A stretch of 64,000 nucleotides of DNA, taken from assembly GCA_013349405.1 (NCBI GenBank), contig DUZS01000014.1:1-64000 (forward strand), read 5' to 3'. The DNA is from Desulfuromonadales bacterium. Lineage in GTDB: Bacteria > Desulfobacterota > Desulfuromonadia > Geobacterales > Pseudopelobacteraceae. The position numbers were made by a program, and so were the translations under genes. The notes under the pieces were generated by a model. That model did not search any database, was not told the origin of the DNA, and saw only the letters and a program-made list of their open reading frames with translations. Positions 1 to 11,600 of this stretch are shown here, in pieces (positions within the stretch are counted from its first letter, which is position 1; each line of letters begins with the position of its first letter).

Positions 1-452
1 TTGTCGGTATCAAAGCCACTATCAAAACAACCGTAACCGGAGTAGAAATGTTCCGGAAGCTGCTCGATGAAGGACGTGCCGGCGACAACATCGGCGCACT
101 GCTTCGCGGTGTCAAGCGTGAAGATATCGAGCGCGGCCAGGTACTTGCCAAGCCGGGTTCAATCACCCCGCACACCAAATTCAAAGCAGAAGCATACATC
201 CTCACCAAGGAAGAGGGTGGACGTCATACTCCGTTCTTCAACGGCTACCGTCCTCAGTTCTACTTCCGTACCACTGACGTAACCGGCATTGCAGAGCTTC
301 CTGCCGGCATTGAAATGGTTATGCCCGGTGACAACGTTGCAATGACAATCAACCTGATCACCCCTATTGCCATGGACGACGGCCTCCGTTTTGCGATCCG
401 TGAAGGCGGCCGTACTGTCGGTGCAGGCGTTGTTGCTTCAATTATTGAATAA
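1..452 (+). CDS. tuf: Elongation factor Tu, C-terminal part (5' end outside window)
   Basis: The reading frame is open from base 3 and ends in TAA at 450-452. It encodes about 149 residues of EF-Tu domains 2 and 3, with the hallmark stretches [33 protein letters not shown] and FRTTDVTGI and the C-terminus [14 protein letters not shown]-Tu delivers aminoacyl-tRNA to the ribosome as a GTP complex. The GTPase domain lies before the window. Its position just before rpmG, tRNA-Trp and secE is the classic second-tuf (tufB-like) context, so a paralogue in a str operon elsewhere is likely (inference). The ATG at base 48 is internal and not a real start. Confidence 0.98.
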   Translation, partial: VGIKATIKTTVTGVEMFRKLLDEGRAGDNIGALLRGVKREDIERGQVLAKPGSITPHTKFKAEAYILTKEEGGRHTPFFNGYRPQFYFRTTDVTGIAELPAGIEMVMPGDNVAMTINLITPIAMDDGLRFAIREGGRTVGAGVVASIIE

Positions 453-530
453 AATAGTGAATTAAAATGATGGTATGTGGGCATGACTGCGGTCATGGCC
501 AGCAGATTTCATACAAAAGGAAGCGCTTTA

Positions 531-680
531 ATGAGAGATATAATCACGCTTGGCTGTACAGTGTGTAAACAAAGAAATTACACGACAACAAAAAACAAGA
601 AATTAACTCCAGGAAAGCTTGAATTCAGCAAGTTTTGTCGCTTCTGCCGCAAGCACACGCCGCACAAGGAAACAAAGTAG
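531..680 (+). CDS. rpmG: 50S ribosomal protein bL33
   Basis: This 49-residue basic protein starts [17 protein letters not shown] and ends [12 protein letters not shown]. The two CxxC pairs (CTVC and CRFC) mark the zinc-ribbon (C+) form of bL33, a large-subunit protein. The ATG at 531 is preceded by AAAAGGAAG. The longer open frame from 477 has no ribosome site and adds a non-bL33 extension, so it was rejected. The gene lies between tuf and tRNA-Trp and is probably co-transcribed with both. Confidence 0.96.
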   Translation: MRDIITLGCTVCKQRNYTTTKNKKLTPGKLEFSKFCRFCRKHTPHKETK

Positions 681-703
681 CTGACCGTTTGACGCACGGA
701 TAC

Positions 704-780
704 AGGCCAGTAGCTCTAACTGGTAGAGCGCCGGTCTCCAAAACCGGATGTTGGGGGTTCGAATCCCTCCTGGCCTGCCA
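704..780 (+). tRNA. trnW: tRNA-Trp (CCA)
   Basis: A 77-nt cloverleaf. The acceptor arm AGGCCAG pairs with CTGGCCT, followed by discriminator G and an encoded CCA at 778-780. The anticodon stem CCGGT/ACCGG holds loop CTCCAAA with anticodon CCA at 738-740. The T arm has the GGTTCGAATCC consensus. It sits between rpmG and secE, the usual place for tRNA-Trp in many bacteria, and is likely processed from the tuf-rpmG transcript. Confidence 0.97.
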
Positions 781-864
781 TAAGTCAATCGCCTTCCATG
801 TGCAGTTGTTTTTTAGTCTTCAATAAAATACGGCATCGATTTAATTACCTGCCAGGAGTGTAGT

Positions 865-1047
865 GTGCAAAAAATCACTGCTTTTTTTGAATCAGTAAAG
901 CTTGAACTTGAAAAAGTCACGTGGCCATCACGCAAAGAGACAATGGCAACAACCGGCGTCGTTATTTTTATTGTCGTGCTGATTTCGTTTTATCTTGGTG
1001 CCTGCGATCTTATTCTGGCCAAGCTGTTGCGTTTGATACTAGGATAA
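865..1047 (+). CDS. secE: Preprotein translocase subunit SecE
   Basis: This 60-residue protein has one C-terminal transmembrane helix (about residues 30-55) after an amphipathic segment carrying ELEKVTWPSRKE, the SecE signature. SecE clamps SecY in the inner-membrane translocon. It is the short single-helix form. The start is GTG at 865, behind CCAGGAG. nusG begins 13 nt downstream, so the two are co-transcribed. Confidence 0.97.
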   Translation: MQKITAFFESVKLELEKVTWPSRKETMATTGVVIFIVVLISFYLGACDLILAKLLRLILG

Positions 1048-1060
1048 AGGAATCCAGCTA

Positions 1061-1588
1061 ATGACCATGAAATGGTATGGTATACATACATATTCAAGCT
1101 TTGAAAATAAAGTCCGTCTTAATCTGCTCGAATCTATCAAGAATGAGGGAATGGAATGTTTTTTTGATGAAATCCTTATTCCATGTGAGACGGTAGTCGA
1201 ACTAAAAAAAGGAGAGAAAAAGACCTCTTCGCGAAAATTTTTCCCTGGTTATATTCTGGTAAAAATGGAGTTGACTGACGAGACGTGGCACCTTGTCAAG
1301 GAAACTGCAAAAGTCACCGGCTTTGTCGGTGGTAACACACCATTCCCCATTGCTGATGAAGAAGTACATAAAATTACCCGCCGTATGGAAGAAGGCGCTG
1401 AAAAACCACGACCTAAAGTGTTATTTGAAGTTGGTGAGACGGTGCGTGTTATTGACGGACCTTTCCTTAATTTTTCCGGGGTGGTTGAAGATGTTAAGCC
1501 TGACAAGGGAAAGTTGCGCGTAACGGTAACGATTTTCGGCCGTGCCACCCCTGTTGAACTCGAATTCATGCAGGTCGAAAAAAATTAA
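1061..1588 (+). CDS. nusG: Transcription termination/antitermination factor NusG
   Basis: A 175-residue protein with an N-terminal NGN domain ([14 protein letters not shown], then [12 protein letters not shown]) that binds the RNA polymerase clamp, and a C-terminal KOW domain ([16 protein letters not shown]) that contacts Rho or ribosomal uS10. It modulates pausing and couples transcription to translation. The size is normal. It has the usual secE-nusG-rplK context. Confidence 0.98.
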   Translation: MTMKWYGIHTYSSFENKVRLNLLESIKNEGMECFFDEILIPCETVVELKKGEKKTSSRKFFPGYILVKMELTDETWHLVKETAKVTGFVGGNTPFPIADEEVHKITRRMEEGAEKPRPKVLFEVGETVRVIDGPFLNFSGVVEDVKPDKGKLRVTVTIFGRATPVELEFMQVEKN

Positions 1589-1654
1589 TAATTAATAATT
1601 CAGTCATTCGCGTGAGGATGACAGGCATACAGCAGTATATAAAGGAGCACTTTT

Positions 1655-2077
1655 ATGGCAAAGAAAATAACCGGCTACATCAAATTACAGGTACCGGCAG
1701 GTAAAGCCAACCCCTCGCCGCCAATCGGACCGGCACTGGGACAGCATGGTGTCAATATCATGGAGTTCTGTAAGGCATTTAATGCAAAAACTCAGGGCGA
1801 TGAGGGCACAATTACTCCTGTTGTCATTACGGTGTATGCTGACAGGTCGTTCACATTTATTACAAAGACACCACCAGCACCGGTTTTGATAAAAAAGGCA
1901 CTCGACCTTAAGAGCGGCTCTGCTGTTCCTAACAAGACAAAAGTAGGCAAACTGACCAAGGCCCAGGTCGAAGAGATTGCTAAAAAGAAAATGCCTGACC
2001 TTAATGCCGCTTCTCTTGAAGCAGCCATGAGAACTATTGAAGGCACTGCCCGTTCGATGGGCGTTGATATTGTCTAA
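1655..2077 (+). CDS. rplK: 50S ribosomal protein uL11
   Basis: A 140-residue protein with the uL11 N-terminal domain ([32 protein letters not shown]) and the rRNA-binding C-terminal domain ([16 protein letters not shown]). It forms the GTPase-associated centre with 23S rRNA and the L10/L12 stalk. The ribosome site AAAGGAG lies at 1640-1646. It is followed 44 nt later by rplA, its usual operon partner. Confidence 0.98.
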   Translation: MAKKITGYIKLQVPAGKANPSPPIGPALGQHGVNIMEFCKAFNAKTQGDEGTITPVVITVYADRSFTFITKTPPAPVLIKKALDLKSGSAVPNKTKVGKLTKAQVEEIAKKKMPDLNAASLEAAMRTIEGTARSMGVDIV

Positions 2078-2121
2078 ACAGCACGCTATCTATTAATCAA
2101 GATCTTTAGAGAGGTTGTAAC

Positions 2122-2823
2122 ATGTCAAAAAGCGCAAAGAAACATTCTGAAGCAATGTCAAAAATTGACAGAAACAAGGTGTATCAACTTGTAACTGCTC
2201 TGGACGTTGTAAAACAGACCGCTTATGCAAAATTTGATGAGACTGTCGATGTTGCTGTCAAGCTTGGTGTTGATCCACGTCATGCAGATCAGATGGTTCG
2301 GGGTGCGGTTGTTCTGCCGAACGGACTTGGCAAGGAAGTCCGCGTTCTCGTTTTTGCAAAAGGGGAGAAAGAGAAGGAAGCTCTTGACGCCGGCGCCGAT
2401 TTTGTTGGAGGCGATGATCTGGTTGCTAAAATTCAGGGCGGATGGTTCGGCTTTGATACGGCTATTGCAACACCGGATATGATGGGTGTTGTCGGCAAGA
2501 TCGGTAAGCTTCTCGGACCTCGTGGCCTTATGCCTAACCCGAAAGTCGGTACGGTGACTTTTGAAGTTGGCAGAGCAGTAAAGGAATCAAAAGCCGGTAA
2601 AGTTGAATTCCGTGTTGAAAAAGCCGGAATTATTCATGCACCGGTCGGTAAGGTCTCTTTTGCTGCTGATATGCTCAAAGGCAATTTACTTGCACTTGTT
2701 GAAGCGCTTATCAAAGCAAAACCGTCTGCTGCAAAAGGCACTTATATTAAAAAGATTTCGCTCTCCTCAACTATGGGAGCCGGCATCAATCTCGATATCA
2801 GTGATGTAACTGCCCAGATTTAA
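2122..2823 (+). CDS. rplA: 50S ribosomal protein uL1
   Basis: A 233-residue protein carrying the L1 signature ([16 protein letters not shown] region, about residues 130-145) and the conserved C-terminal lobe ([18 protein letters not shown]). It binds 23S rRNA at the mobile L1 stalk near the E site. In many bacteria it also represses the L11 operon by binding its mRNA; no such site was identified here. AGAGAGG precedes the ATG. Confidence 0.98.
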   Translation: MSKSAKKHSEAMSKIDRNKVYQLVTALDVVKQTAYAKFDETVDVAVKLGVDPRHADQMVRGAVVLPNGLGKEVRVLVFAKGEKEKEALDAGADFVGGDDLVAKIQGGWFGFDTAIATPDMMGVVGKIGKLLGPRGLMPNPKVGTVTFEVGRAVKESKAGKVEFRVEKAGIIHAPVGKVSFAADMLKGNLLALVEALIKAKPSAAKGTYIKKISLSSTMGAGINLDISDVTAQI

Positions 2824-2837
2824 TCAGTATCGATTTA

Positions 2838-2938
2838 GCCAAAGTCAAAGACAGCAGGCGCGTTGAGCCAACGCATAATTCTCACAAAGGACCTGCCGAG
2901 ACTTGGGTACCGCAATTTATTGCGATCCTGACTTTGGC
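2838..2938 (+). promoter_or_regulatory. Ribosomal L10 leader RNA
   Basis: The rplA-rplJ gap of 156 nt carries a folded leader. Its closing helix is a perfect 9-bp pairing of GCCAAAGTC (2838-2846) with GACTTTGGC (2930-2938), and inside it GCAGG (2854-2858) can pair with CCTGC (2892-2896). This matches the position and architecture of the known L10 leader, where excess L10-L12 complex binds and represses rplJL. A covariance-model scan would settle the assignment. Confidence 0.8.
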
Positions 2939-2979
2939 CGGGGCTCTGCCTCATATACCAAAAGAAAGGAGGATGTCGC

Positions 2980-3504
2980 TTGAATAAAAACAACAAACAA
3001 GAACTCGTCACCGAGATGCATGAGCGACTGACACGCGCTAAAGCTGTTTTTCTCGCAGATTTCCGTGGGATGAATGTGGGGCAGGCAACTACACTCAGGA
3101 ATGAGCTTCGTGCCGCGTCAGTTGAGTACAAGGTATTTAAGAATACTTTGTTTGACCTTGCTGCAAAAGGCACTGATATCGAATGTATCAGCCCGTTTCT
3201 TGCCGGTCCGACCGCTGTAGCGATCAGCTATGACGATCCGGCTGGCGCAGCAAAAGTACTGCATAAGTTTGCCAAAGACCCGCAAGGTAAATTCGTACTT
3301 AAAGCAGCGGTACTCAGCGGAAAACTGCTTGACGTTAAGCAGATTCAAGCATTGGCAGATCTGCCCTCTCGCGAGGTTCTCATCGCCAAGATGCTCGGAT
3401 CCATGCAGGCACCTGCAACCAACTTTGTTGGTGTGCTTGCCGCGCTGCCTGGCTCGCTTGTACGTGTACTCGACGCAATTCGTGTCCAAAAATCAGCACA
3501 CTGA
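2980..3504 (+). CDS. rplJ: 50S ribosomal protein uL10
   Basis: A 174-residue stalk-base protein. The N-terminal half ([29 protein letters not shown]) binds 23S rRNA; the C-terminal helix recruits L7/L12 dimers. The start is TTG at 2980, seven bases behind the strong AAAGGAGG at 2966-2972; the nearby ATG at 2973 opens only a four-codon frame. It is likely feedback-regulated through the preceding leader. Confidence 0.97.
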   Translation: MNKNNKQELVTEMHERLTRAKAVFLADFRGMNVGQATTLRNELRAASVEYKVFKNTLFDLAAKGTDIECISPFLAGPTAVAISYDDPAGAAKVLHKFAKDPQGKFVLKAAVLSGKLLDVKQIQALADLPSREVLIAKMLGSMQAPATNFVGVLAALPGSLVRVLDAIRVQKSAH

Positions 3505-3556
3505 CCCGTAGTTAAATAACCATATTCTACAAAATAATATTCGGAGGATTTACCCA

Positions 3557-3934
3557 ATGGCTATCACTAAAGAAGATGTAATCAGCTTTATCGAAAAAAT
3601 GACTGTGCTTGATCTCGCTGAACTTGTTAAAGAACTTGAAGAGAAATTCGGTGTCTCTGCCGCTGCTCCTGTTGCTGTTGCTGCTGCCGGCCCTGCTGCT
3701 GCTGCCGAGGCAGTGGAAGAGCAGACCGAGTTCGATGTTCTTCTGAAAGCTTGTGGCGCAAACAAAATCAACGTTATCAAGGTTGTCCGTGCATTGACCA
3801 GTCTCGGCCTGAAAGAGGCAAAAGATGTTGTTGATGGCGCACCAAGCACTGTTAAAACCGGTGTGTCCAAAGCAGAAGCTGACGAAGCACTGAAGCAGCT
3901 TATTGAAGCCGGCGCAGAAGCAGCTATCAAATAA
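3557..3934 (+). CDS. rplL: 50S ribosomal protein bL12 (L7/L12)
   Basis: A 125-residue acidic stalk protein. The N-terminal dimerisation region (residues 1-33) is followed by an Ala/Pro hinge (about 34-55) and the C-terminal factor-binding domain with the [20 protein letters not shown] and [14 protein letters not shown] signatures. It recruits translational GTPases. The ribosome site CGGAGGA sits before the ATG. Size and order are normal. Confidence 0.98.
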   Translation: MAITKEDVISFIEKMTVLDLAELVKELEEKFGVSAAAPVAVAAAGPAAAAEAVEEQTEFDVLLKACGANKINVIKVVRALTSLGLKEAKDVVDGAPSTVKTGVSKAEADEALKQLIEAGAEAAIK

Positions 3935-3958
3935 CAGCTGGAATTGTTGTCTTTATGA

Positions 3959-3989
3959 GAGCCAAGGTCGCCCAGTGCGGCCTTGGCTT
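3959..3989 (+). promoter_or_regulatory. Hairpin in the rplL-rpoB gap
   Basis: GCCAAGG (3961-3967) pairs with CCTTGGC (3981-3987), extended by inner G-C pairs. No clean T tract follows, so this is more likely an attenuating or processing hairpin between rplL and rpoB than a full terminator. Partial termination at this point is known in other bacteria. The rest of the 152-nt gap shows nothing clear apart from the rpoB ribosome site. Confidence 0.5.
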
Positions 3990-4086
3990 GTGCTGTTTCG
4001 GCATGCTTTAATTACTTACTTCTGATATTCCAGCATGTTACGATTTATGTCTGGATCCAGTTACGATACCCGCCAAAGGAGAAGCC

Positions 4087-7000
4087 ATGGCTTATTCTAT
4101 TGCCAATAATCACCTCTTGCGTAAAAACTTTGCCAAGATAAAGAACATAATCGAAATTCCTAATCTGATTGATATTCAGAAAGATTCCTATCGCCGCTTT
4201 CTGCAGCAGGAAGTGTCTGCTGAAGCACGTTTGAATACCGGGCTTGAAGCCGTCTTCAAGAGTGTTTTTCCAATCAAGGATTTCAGTGAAAGTGCCTCGC
4301 TCGAATACGTTTCATACGCACTTAACAAGCCGAAGTATGACGTGGAAGAATGTCATCAGCGCGGTATGACCTATGCGGCCCCCATGAAGGTTAAAGTACG
4401 TCTCGTTATCTGGGATGCCGGTAAAGATTCTACTGTAAAGGCAATCAAGGATATAAAAGAGCAGGAGGTTTACTTCGGCGAAATTCCGCTTATGACTGAT
4501 AACGGCACCTTTATAATCAACGGCACGGAACGGGTTATTGTCAGTCAGTTGCATCGTTCACCCGGTGTTTTCTTTGATCATGATAAAGGTAAGACTCACT
4601 CAAGCGGCAAGGTACTCTACTCTGCCCGTGTGATTCCGTATCGCGGATCCTGGCTTGATTTCGAGTTTGACCATAAAGATATATTGTATGTCCGGATTGA
4701 CCGCCGCAGAAAAATGCCCGCAACCGTTCTGCTCAAGGCACTGGGATACTCAGTTGAGCAACTCCTCAACTACTATTACAAAAGTGAAGAGTTCTGTATC
4801 GGTTCTGATGCTATTACCAAAAGTATTGACTCTGAACTGCTCACTCTGCAAAAGACTGTTGTTGACATAGCAGACCCTGCTACTGGTGAGGTCCTTGTTA
4901 AGGCAAACCGTAAATACACCAAATCATCTATCAAAAAAATGCAGGAACGGGGCATTAAGACGGTCCCTGCTACCGTAGAGGATATTATCGGCCGCTACGC
5001 ATCATCCGATATAGTTGATCCGACTACCGGCGAAATCATTGTTGAATGCAATAATGAGATTACTCTCGATCTTTTTAATGAGGTTAAAGCACGCGGCGTC
5101 ATCAGCTTTAAGACCCTGTTTATTGATAATCTGCACATCACATCTTCTTTCCGCGACACGCTGCTGATTGATAAAATCAGCACGAGCGATGAAGGTCTTA
5201 TCGAAATTTACCGGCGTCTCCGTCCAGGTGACCCACCAACTCTCAAAAGTTCTCTGGCACTCTTTGACAACCTGTTTTTCAACCCGGAGCGCTACGATCT
5301 GTCAGCCGTTGGACGACTGAAGCTTAATTATAAACTTGGTCTCAAAGTCTGGCAGAACTGTATGGTATTAAACGCTCCCTGTATGTTAAGCAGTGAAGAT
5401 GTGACCAGCTTTGATTCTTTGGCAGCCAAACTGTCAGGCTCGAAAGATTCTTTTTCACAGTATCTTATGACGAAACTTCCTTCCGATCTTGTCAAAGCAC
5501 TGAAAAAGATGGAAGAGGGCCAGACTGTATCAGACAAACTCCGGGATCAATTGCTGCAGGAGTTCAACAACATTATTCGGGATAATGATTTTTTCCAGAA
5601 AGAACTCTTTGCAACGTTCGGGCTGTCAAAAGCAACAATCAAGCTGACCGAAGCAATTGATCAAAGCGGCTTTGACGAAAATCGTCGTTTAATTGAGACT
5701 CTGCGCCGCAACAGAATGGTTTTTGAGGATCTGTACAGCTCCGATATTAAAATCGCAGTCAAAAATGATATTCTTGAAATAGTCCGGTATCTGATTGAGC
5801 TTAAGAACGGGCGGGGTTCCATAGATGATATTGATCATCTCGGTAATCGTCGGGTTCGCGCTGTTGGTGAACTGTTGGAAAACCAGTATCGCATCGGCCT
5901 TGTCCGTATGGAGCGTGCCATCAAGGAGAGAATGAGCCTGCAAGAGGTCGAAAACCTCATGCCTCATGACTTGATCAACTCCAAACCGGTATCGGCTGTG
6001 GTGAAAGAATTCTTCGGTTCCTCACAATTGTCGCAGTTTATGGATCAGACCAATCCTCTTTCTGAAGTGACCCACAAACGCCGTCTATCGGCACTTGGAC
6101 CAGGCGGTTTGACCCGTGAACGTGCCGGTTTTGAGGTTCGTGACGTTCATCCGACACATTATGGGCGGGTATGCCCTATTGAGACTCCTGAGGGGCCGAA
6201 CATCGGGCTTATCGCATCCCTGTCAACGTATGCCCGCATCAATGATCATGGCTTTGTTGAAACGCCGTATCGTATAGTTCAGGATGGTAAAGTTACGAAA
6301 GATGTCCGCTTCTTCTCTGCTCTGGAGGAAGAAGGCCACGCTATCGCTCAGGCGAATGCTGAAATTGATGCCGATGGTCGCTTTATCAATGATTACAACT
6401 CTGCGCGTAAAAGCGGTGAATTTATTCTCGTGCACCGTGACGAAATTGCACTTATGGATGTCGCCCCAATACAGCTTGTATCTGTTGCGGCTGCACTGAT
6501 TCCATTCCTTGAGAACGACGACGCCAACCGTGCTTTGATGGGCTCTAACATGCAGCGTCAGGCGGTACCACTGCTGCGTGCCGATTCCCCGCTTGTTGGA
6601 ACCGGTATGGAACGTATTGTTGCGCGAGACTCCGGTGTTTCGGTTATAGCCAAACATAACGGTGAAGTAGAGTCTGTTGATGCGGCACGCATTGTTGTTA
6701 AGATTGACGAAAATGAAATTGATGAAAACGGTACCGGCGTTGATATTTACAACCTCATCAAGTTTGCGCGCTCGAACCAGAACACCTGCATTAATAACAA
6801 ACCGGTAGTCAAGGTAGGTGATAAAGTCAAGCGCGGTGCCGTAATTGCTGATGGTCCGTCAACAGACATGGGTGAACTGGCTCTTGGGCAGAATATTGTT
6901 GTCGCCTTCATGCCGTGGGGCGGCTACAACTACGAGGATTCGATTCTCATCTCTGAAAAACTAATTAAAGATGATCGGTATACTTCCATTCATATTGAAG

Positions 7001-8589
7001 AATTTGAATGTGTCGCCCGTGATACAAAGCTCGGCAAGGAAGAAATAACATCCGACATCCCGAATCTTGGCGAAGAGACCCTCAAGGACCTCGATGAGTC
7101 GGGCATCATACGTATCGGTGCCGAAGTAAAACCGGGGGATATTCTCGTCGGTAAGATTACGCCAAAAGGTGAAACTCAGCTTTCTCCCGAAGAGAAATTG
7201 CTGCGGGCTATTTTCGGTGAAAAAGCCGGAGATGTCCGTGATACCTCACTTACCGTGCCTCCCGGCGTCGAAGGAACGGTTATCGGTGCAAAGATTTTTT
7301 CCCGCAAGGGCAATGACAAGGATTCCCGCACCGAATTGATCGAAAAAGCTGAAGAGGACAAACTGCGTAAGGATGAGCAGGATGAGATCCGCATCATCCG
7401 TGATTCAGCCATCAGTAAGCTCAAACGTCTCTTGATCGGTAAAACGCTGGCTGTCAAGCTTGAAGACAGTAAAGGTAATATTGTTCTCGCCAAAGGAAAA
7501 CAGATTACTGAAGAGTCGCTGCAAAGCCTCGCAAGTACGGTCTGGAGTACGATTTCGGTGAGTGACGACAACGAAACTGATGACAAGGTTCATCAGATTC
7601 TTGAAACACTCAGTCGTCAGATTGACCTGATTCACAACGTTTTTGAAGATAAGATTCAAAAGCTTAAGCGTGGTGATGACCTGCCTCCGGGTGTCATCAA
7701 GATGGTTAAAATTTACATTTCCATTAAACGTAAACTGCAGGTCGGTGATAAGATGGCCGGTCGTCACGGTAATAAGGGTGTTGTCTCCCGTATTCTGCCG
7801 GAAGAAGATATGCCGTACATGGAAGACGGACGACCGGTTGAAATCGTTCTGAATCCTCTTGGCGTACCATCGCGTATGAACGTCGGCCAGATTCTGGAAA
7901 CCCATCTGGGATGGGCGGCAAAAGGTATTGGCTGGAAAATAGAGGATATGCTTGAGAAGCAGACCTCTGAAGAAAACCTGAAAAATTATCTGAAAGATGT
8001 CTACGGTGATGATGAAGTGGGGGCTTTTATTGACGGCCTCGACCGGACGGAATTGCTGAAAGTTGCCCGTCGTCTGCAGCGCGGTGTTGCCATGGCCTCC
8101 CCTGTATTTGAAGGCGCAAGTGAAGCGCAGATCAAGGCAATGCTCGGGAAAGCCAATTTACATTCATCAGGACAGGTCACCCTGTTTGATGGCCGGACCG
8201 GCGAACCATTTGATAACAAGGTCACCGTCGGAGTTATGTACGTACTGAAACTCCATCATCTTGTCGATGACAAGATCCATGCCCGTTCAATCGGGCCATA
8301 CAGTCTCGTGACGCAGCAGCCACTCGGCGGTAAGGCACAGTTCGGCGGCCAAAGGCTCGGCGAGATGGAAGTCTGGGCAATGGAAGCATACGGTGCGGCG
8401 CACGCCCTTCAGGAATTCCTGACTGTCAAGTCGGATGATGTTTCCGGCCGAACCCGTATGTATGAGTCAATCGTCAAGGGCAAACACACCCTTGAACCCG
8501 GTCTACCCGAGTCATTCAACGTACTTATCAAGGAACTTCAGTCCCTCTGCCTTGATGTTGATTTACTTGAAGGTGAAGAAGAACAGTAA
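4087..8589 (+). CDS. rpoB: RNA polymerase beta subunit with a lineage-specific insertion
   Basis: A 1500-residue beta subunit with all canonical blocks: the protrusion/lobe N-terminus, the rifampicin region ([39 protein letters not shown]), [34 protein letters not shown], and the C-terminal [14 protein letters not shown] and [11 protein letters not shown]. Between [10 protein letters not shown] (about residue 418) and [13 protein letters not shown] (about 560) there are about 140 residues where the E. coli protein has only about 14. The extra stretch is helix-rich and charged. It is not intein-like, having no N-terminal Cys/Ser plus C-terminal HN junctions. The insertion explains why the protein is longer than the 1342-residue E. 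coli subunit. rpoC follows 63 nt later. Confidence 0.97.
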   Translation: MAYSIANNHLLRKNFAKIKNIIEIPNLIDIQKDSYRRFLQQEVSAEARLNTGLEAVFKSVFPIKDFSESASLEYVSYALNKPKYDVEECHQRGMTYAAPMKVKVRLVIWDAGKDSTVKAIKDIKEQEVYFGEIPLMTDNGTFIINGTERVIVSQLHRSPGVFFDHDKGKTHSSGKVLYSARVIPYRGSWLDFEFDHKDILYVRIDRRRKMPATVLLKALGYSVEQLLNYYYKSEEFCIGSDAITKSIDSELLTLQKTVVDIADPATGEVLVKANRKYTKSSIKKMQERGIKTVPATVEDIIGRYASSDIVDPTTGEIIVECNNEITLDLFNEVKARGVISFKTLFIDNLHITSSFRDTLLIDKISTSDEGLIEIYRRLRPGDPPTLKSSLALFDNLFFNPERYDLSAVGRLKLNYKLGLKVWQNCMVLNAPCMLSSEDVTSFDSLAAKLSGSKDSFSQYLMTKLPSDLVKALKKMEEGQTVSDKLRDQLLQEFNNIIRDNDFFQKELFATFGLSKATIKLTEAIDQSGFDENRRLIETLRRNRMVFEDLYSSDIKIAVKNDILEIVRYLIELKNGRGSIDDIDHLGNRRVRAVGELLENQYRIGLVRMERAIKERMSLQEVENLMPHDLINSKPVSAVVKEFFGSSQLSQFMDQTNPLSEVTHKRRLSALGPGGLTRERAGFEVRDVHPTHYGRVCPIETPEGPNIGLIASLSTYARINDHGFVETPYRIVQDGKVTKDVRFFSALEEEGHAIAQANAEIDADGRFINDYNSARKSGEFILVHRDEIALMDVAPIQLVSVAAALIPFLENDDANRALMGSNMQRQAVPLLRADSPLVGTGMERIVARDSGVSVIAKHNGEVESVDAARIVVKIDENEIDENGTGVDIYNLIKFARSNQNTCINNKPVVKVGDKVKRGAVIADGPSTDMGELALGQNIVVAFMPWGGYNYEDSILISEKLIKDDRYTSIHIEEFECVARDTKLGKEEITSDIPNLGEETLKDLDESGIIRIGAEVKPGDILVGKITPKGETQLSPEEKLLRAIFGEKAGDVRDTSLTVPPGVEGTVIGAKIFSRKGNDKDSRTELIEKAEEDKLRKDEQDEIRIIRDSAISKLKRLLIGKTLAVKLEDSKGNIVLAKGKQITEESLQSLASTVWSTISVSDDNETDDKVHQILETLSRQIDLIHNVFEDKIQKLKRGDDLPPGVIKMVKIYISIKRKLQVGDKMAGRHGNKGVVSRILPEEDMPYMEDGRPVEIVLNPLGVPSRMNVGQILETHLGWAAKGIGWKIEDMLEKQTSEENLKNYLKDVYGDDEVGAFIDGLDRTELLKVARRLQRGVAMASPVFEGASEAQIKAMLGKANLHSSGQVTLFDGRTGEPFDNKVTVGVMYVLKLHHLVDDKIHARSIGPYSLVTQQPLGGKAQFGGQRLGEMEVWAMEAYGAAHALQEFLTVKSDDVSGRTRMYESIVKGKHTLEPGLPESFNVLIKELQSLCLDVDLLEGEEEQ

Positions 8590-8652
8590 TGATTTCCTGG
8601 CCGGTGTCTGTCTAATCAGACGTGCGGCTTCAGACTAACGGAGGAGAGCAGC

Positions 8653-11600
8653 GTGGAAGATTATTTCAGCTTTTTTGATAAACCTAAAGATCCACTCCAC
8701 TTTTCAGCTATACGCATTTCGATTTCATCTCCCGATAAGATCCGGGAGCGTTCTCATGGCGAAGTAAAAAAGCCGGAAACAATTAACTATCGTACGTTCA
8801 AACCGGAGCGGGATGGTCTTTTCTGTGCCAAGATATTCGGCCCGACAAAAGATTATGAATGCAACTGCGGTAAGTACAAACGCATGAAACACAGAGGCAT
8901 TATCTGTGAAAAATGCGGTGTTGAAGTTATTCCTTCGAAAGTTCGTCGTGAACGCCTGGGGCATATCGACCTGGCTACGCCGGTTGCCCATATCTGGTTT
9001 TTAAAATCGTTACCGTCACGAATCGGCAACCTGCTCGACATAACTCTGAAAGACCTGGAAAAAGTTCTCTATTTTGAAGGGTTCGTTATCAGTGATCCCA
9101 AGAACACTCCGCTGCAGTTTTGCGAAGTAATGTCTGAAGACAAGTATATTCAGAAGCAGCAGGAATACGGCTCTGATGCATTTTCCGGCGGTATGGGCGC
9201 TGAAGCGATCCGTGAGTGTCTGCGGGCTCTCAAACTTGAGGATCTCGCCGTATCTCTCCGCACCGAAATGGTTGAATCAACCAGTGAAGCAAAACGTAAA
9301 AAGACCGCAAAGCGTCTCAAAATTGTTGAAGCCTTCCGCCACTCCGGCAATAAGCCGGAATGGATGATTCTTGAATGTATCCCGGTACTTCCACCGGAGT
9401 TACGCCCTCTGGTGCCGCTTGATGGCGGCCGTTTTGCAACGTCCGATCTGAACGATCTCTACCGTCGCGTTATCAACCGGAATAACCGCCTGAAACGTCT
9501 TTGTGAGCTGCAGGCTCCGGAAGTCATTATACGCAACGAAAAACGCATGCTGCAGGAAGCTGTCGATGCACTCTTTGACAATGGTCGTCGCGGTCGTGCT
9601 ATTGCCGGTCCGAACAAACGCCCGCTGAAATCGCTTTCCGACATGCTGAAAGGAAAGTCGGGACGGTTCCGGCAGAACCTGCTCGGTAAACGTGTTGATT
9701 ACTCCGGTCGTTCAGTTATCGTTGTCGGCCCGGAGCTGAAACTGCATCAGTGCGGGCTGCCGAAAAAAATGGCGCTGGAACTGTTCAAGCCGTTTATCTA
9801 CAACAAGCTGGAAGAGCGTGGACTGGTTACCACCATCAAAAGCGCGAAGAAAATGGTTGAAAAAGAGCGTCCGGAAGTGTGGGACGTTCTTGAAGAGGTT
9901 ATCAAAGAGCACCCGGTAATGCTTAACCGTGCTCCGACCCTGCACCGTTTGGGTATCCAGGCGTTTGAGCCGGTCCTGATCGAGGGTAAGGCGATTCAGC
10001 TGCATCCTCTCGTCTGTACCGCCTTCAACGCCGACTTCGACGGTGACCAGATGGCCGTCCATCTGCCGCTCTCGATTGAGAGTCAGGTAGAGGCGCGCGT
10101 TCTGATGATGTCAACGAACAATATTCTCTCGCCGGCGAACGGCAAACCGATTATCGTACCGTCTCAGGATATGGTACTCGGCGCGTACTACATGACCCGT
10201 GACAGAATCAATGTGAAAGGTGAATACTTCCGTCCGACGGAGGAAGCACTTCTGGCAGGCGTAAATGCATCCGGTTGTTTCTCTTCACCTGAAGAGGTCC
10301 GCATTGCTTTTGATGCCGGTGAAGTTGACATGCAGGCATTGATTAAAGTCCGTATGAAAAACCTGGCTACTGATGAAAAAGCCCAGCTGGTAGACACAAC
10401 TCCGGGGCGTATTCTGTTGCGTGACGTTCTCCCGGCTGCAGTCCCTTTTTCGGCAATAAACAAGGTTATGACCAAGAAAGAGCTGTCAAACCTTGTCGAT
10501 ACCTGCTACCGCCTGTCTGACAGCAAGGAAACGGTACTTTTAGCAGACCGCCTCAAAGAAATCGGCTTCAAGTACGCTAATCTGGCCGGTATCTCTATCT
10601 GTCTTGATGACATGGTTATTCCGGAAGGTAAGCCGGCGATCATTGAAAAGGCCAATGAAGAGGTCACCGAAATACAGAATCAGTACACTGAAGGTCTTAT
10701 TACCGACGGCGAGCGCTACAACAAAGTCATCGATATCTGGGCTAAAGCAACAGAAGAGATTGCCAACGAGATGCTTGACAATCTTTCAAAAGTAGTTGTT
10801 ACGGCACGTGATGGCAGCAGAGTCGAAACATCGTCATTCAATGCCATACACATGATGGCTGATTCCGGTGCCCGTGGTTCGGCACAGCAGATTCGTCAGC
10901 TTGCCGGTATGCGTGGTTTGATGGCCAAGCCTTCCGGCGAGATCATCGAAACCCCGATTACGGCAAACTTCCGTGAAGGCTTGACCGTTCTTCAGTATTT
11001 CATCTCAACACACGGCGCCCGTAAAGGTCTTGCCGATACGGCTCTTAAAACAGCCAACTCCGGTTACCTGACCCGTCGTCTGGTTGACGTGGCGCAGGAT
11101 GCAATCATTACCGAAACTGATTGCGGTACGTTGGACGGTCTTACGGTATCATCTCTGACAGAAGGGGGAGAAATCATCGAACCGATCGGTGATCGCATCC
11201 TTGGACGAGTGGCACTTGATGACATCCATGATCCACTGACGGATGAAATCCTGATCGAAATGAATCAGGAAATTGATGAATATCTGGTTAAGCGTGTTGA
11301 AGATGCCGGTATTGAGAAGGTTAAAATCAGATCCGTACTTACCTGCCAGAGTCGTCGCGGCATTTGTGCCAAGTGTTATGGGCGTGACCTTGCCCGTGGT
11401 CATAGTGTCAACATGGGTGAGGCTGTCGGCGTTATCGCTGCCCAGTCAATTGGTGAGCCGGGAACACAGCTTACCATGCGTACCTTCCACATCGGCGGCA
11501 CCGCATCCCGTCATGCCGAGCAGACTTCTCTTGAAGCCCGTGCCGATGGTGTGATCAACTATATCAACGTCAATACTGTTATCAACAATGAAGGTCACCA

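Noticed and set aside
477-530. N-terminal extension of rpmG
   Set aside because: The extra codons have no bL33 similarity and no ribosome site; ATG 531 is well placed behind AAGGAAG.
5341-5762. Possible intein in rpoB
   Set aside because: The insertion lacks the splice-junction residues (Cys/Ser at its start, His-Asn before Cys/Ser/Thr at its end) and intein blocks, so it is treated as a domain insertion.
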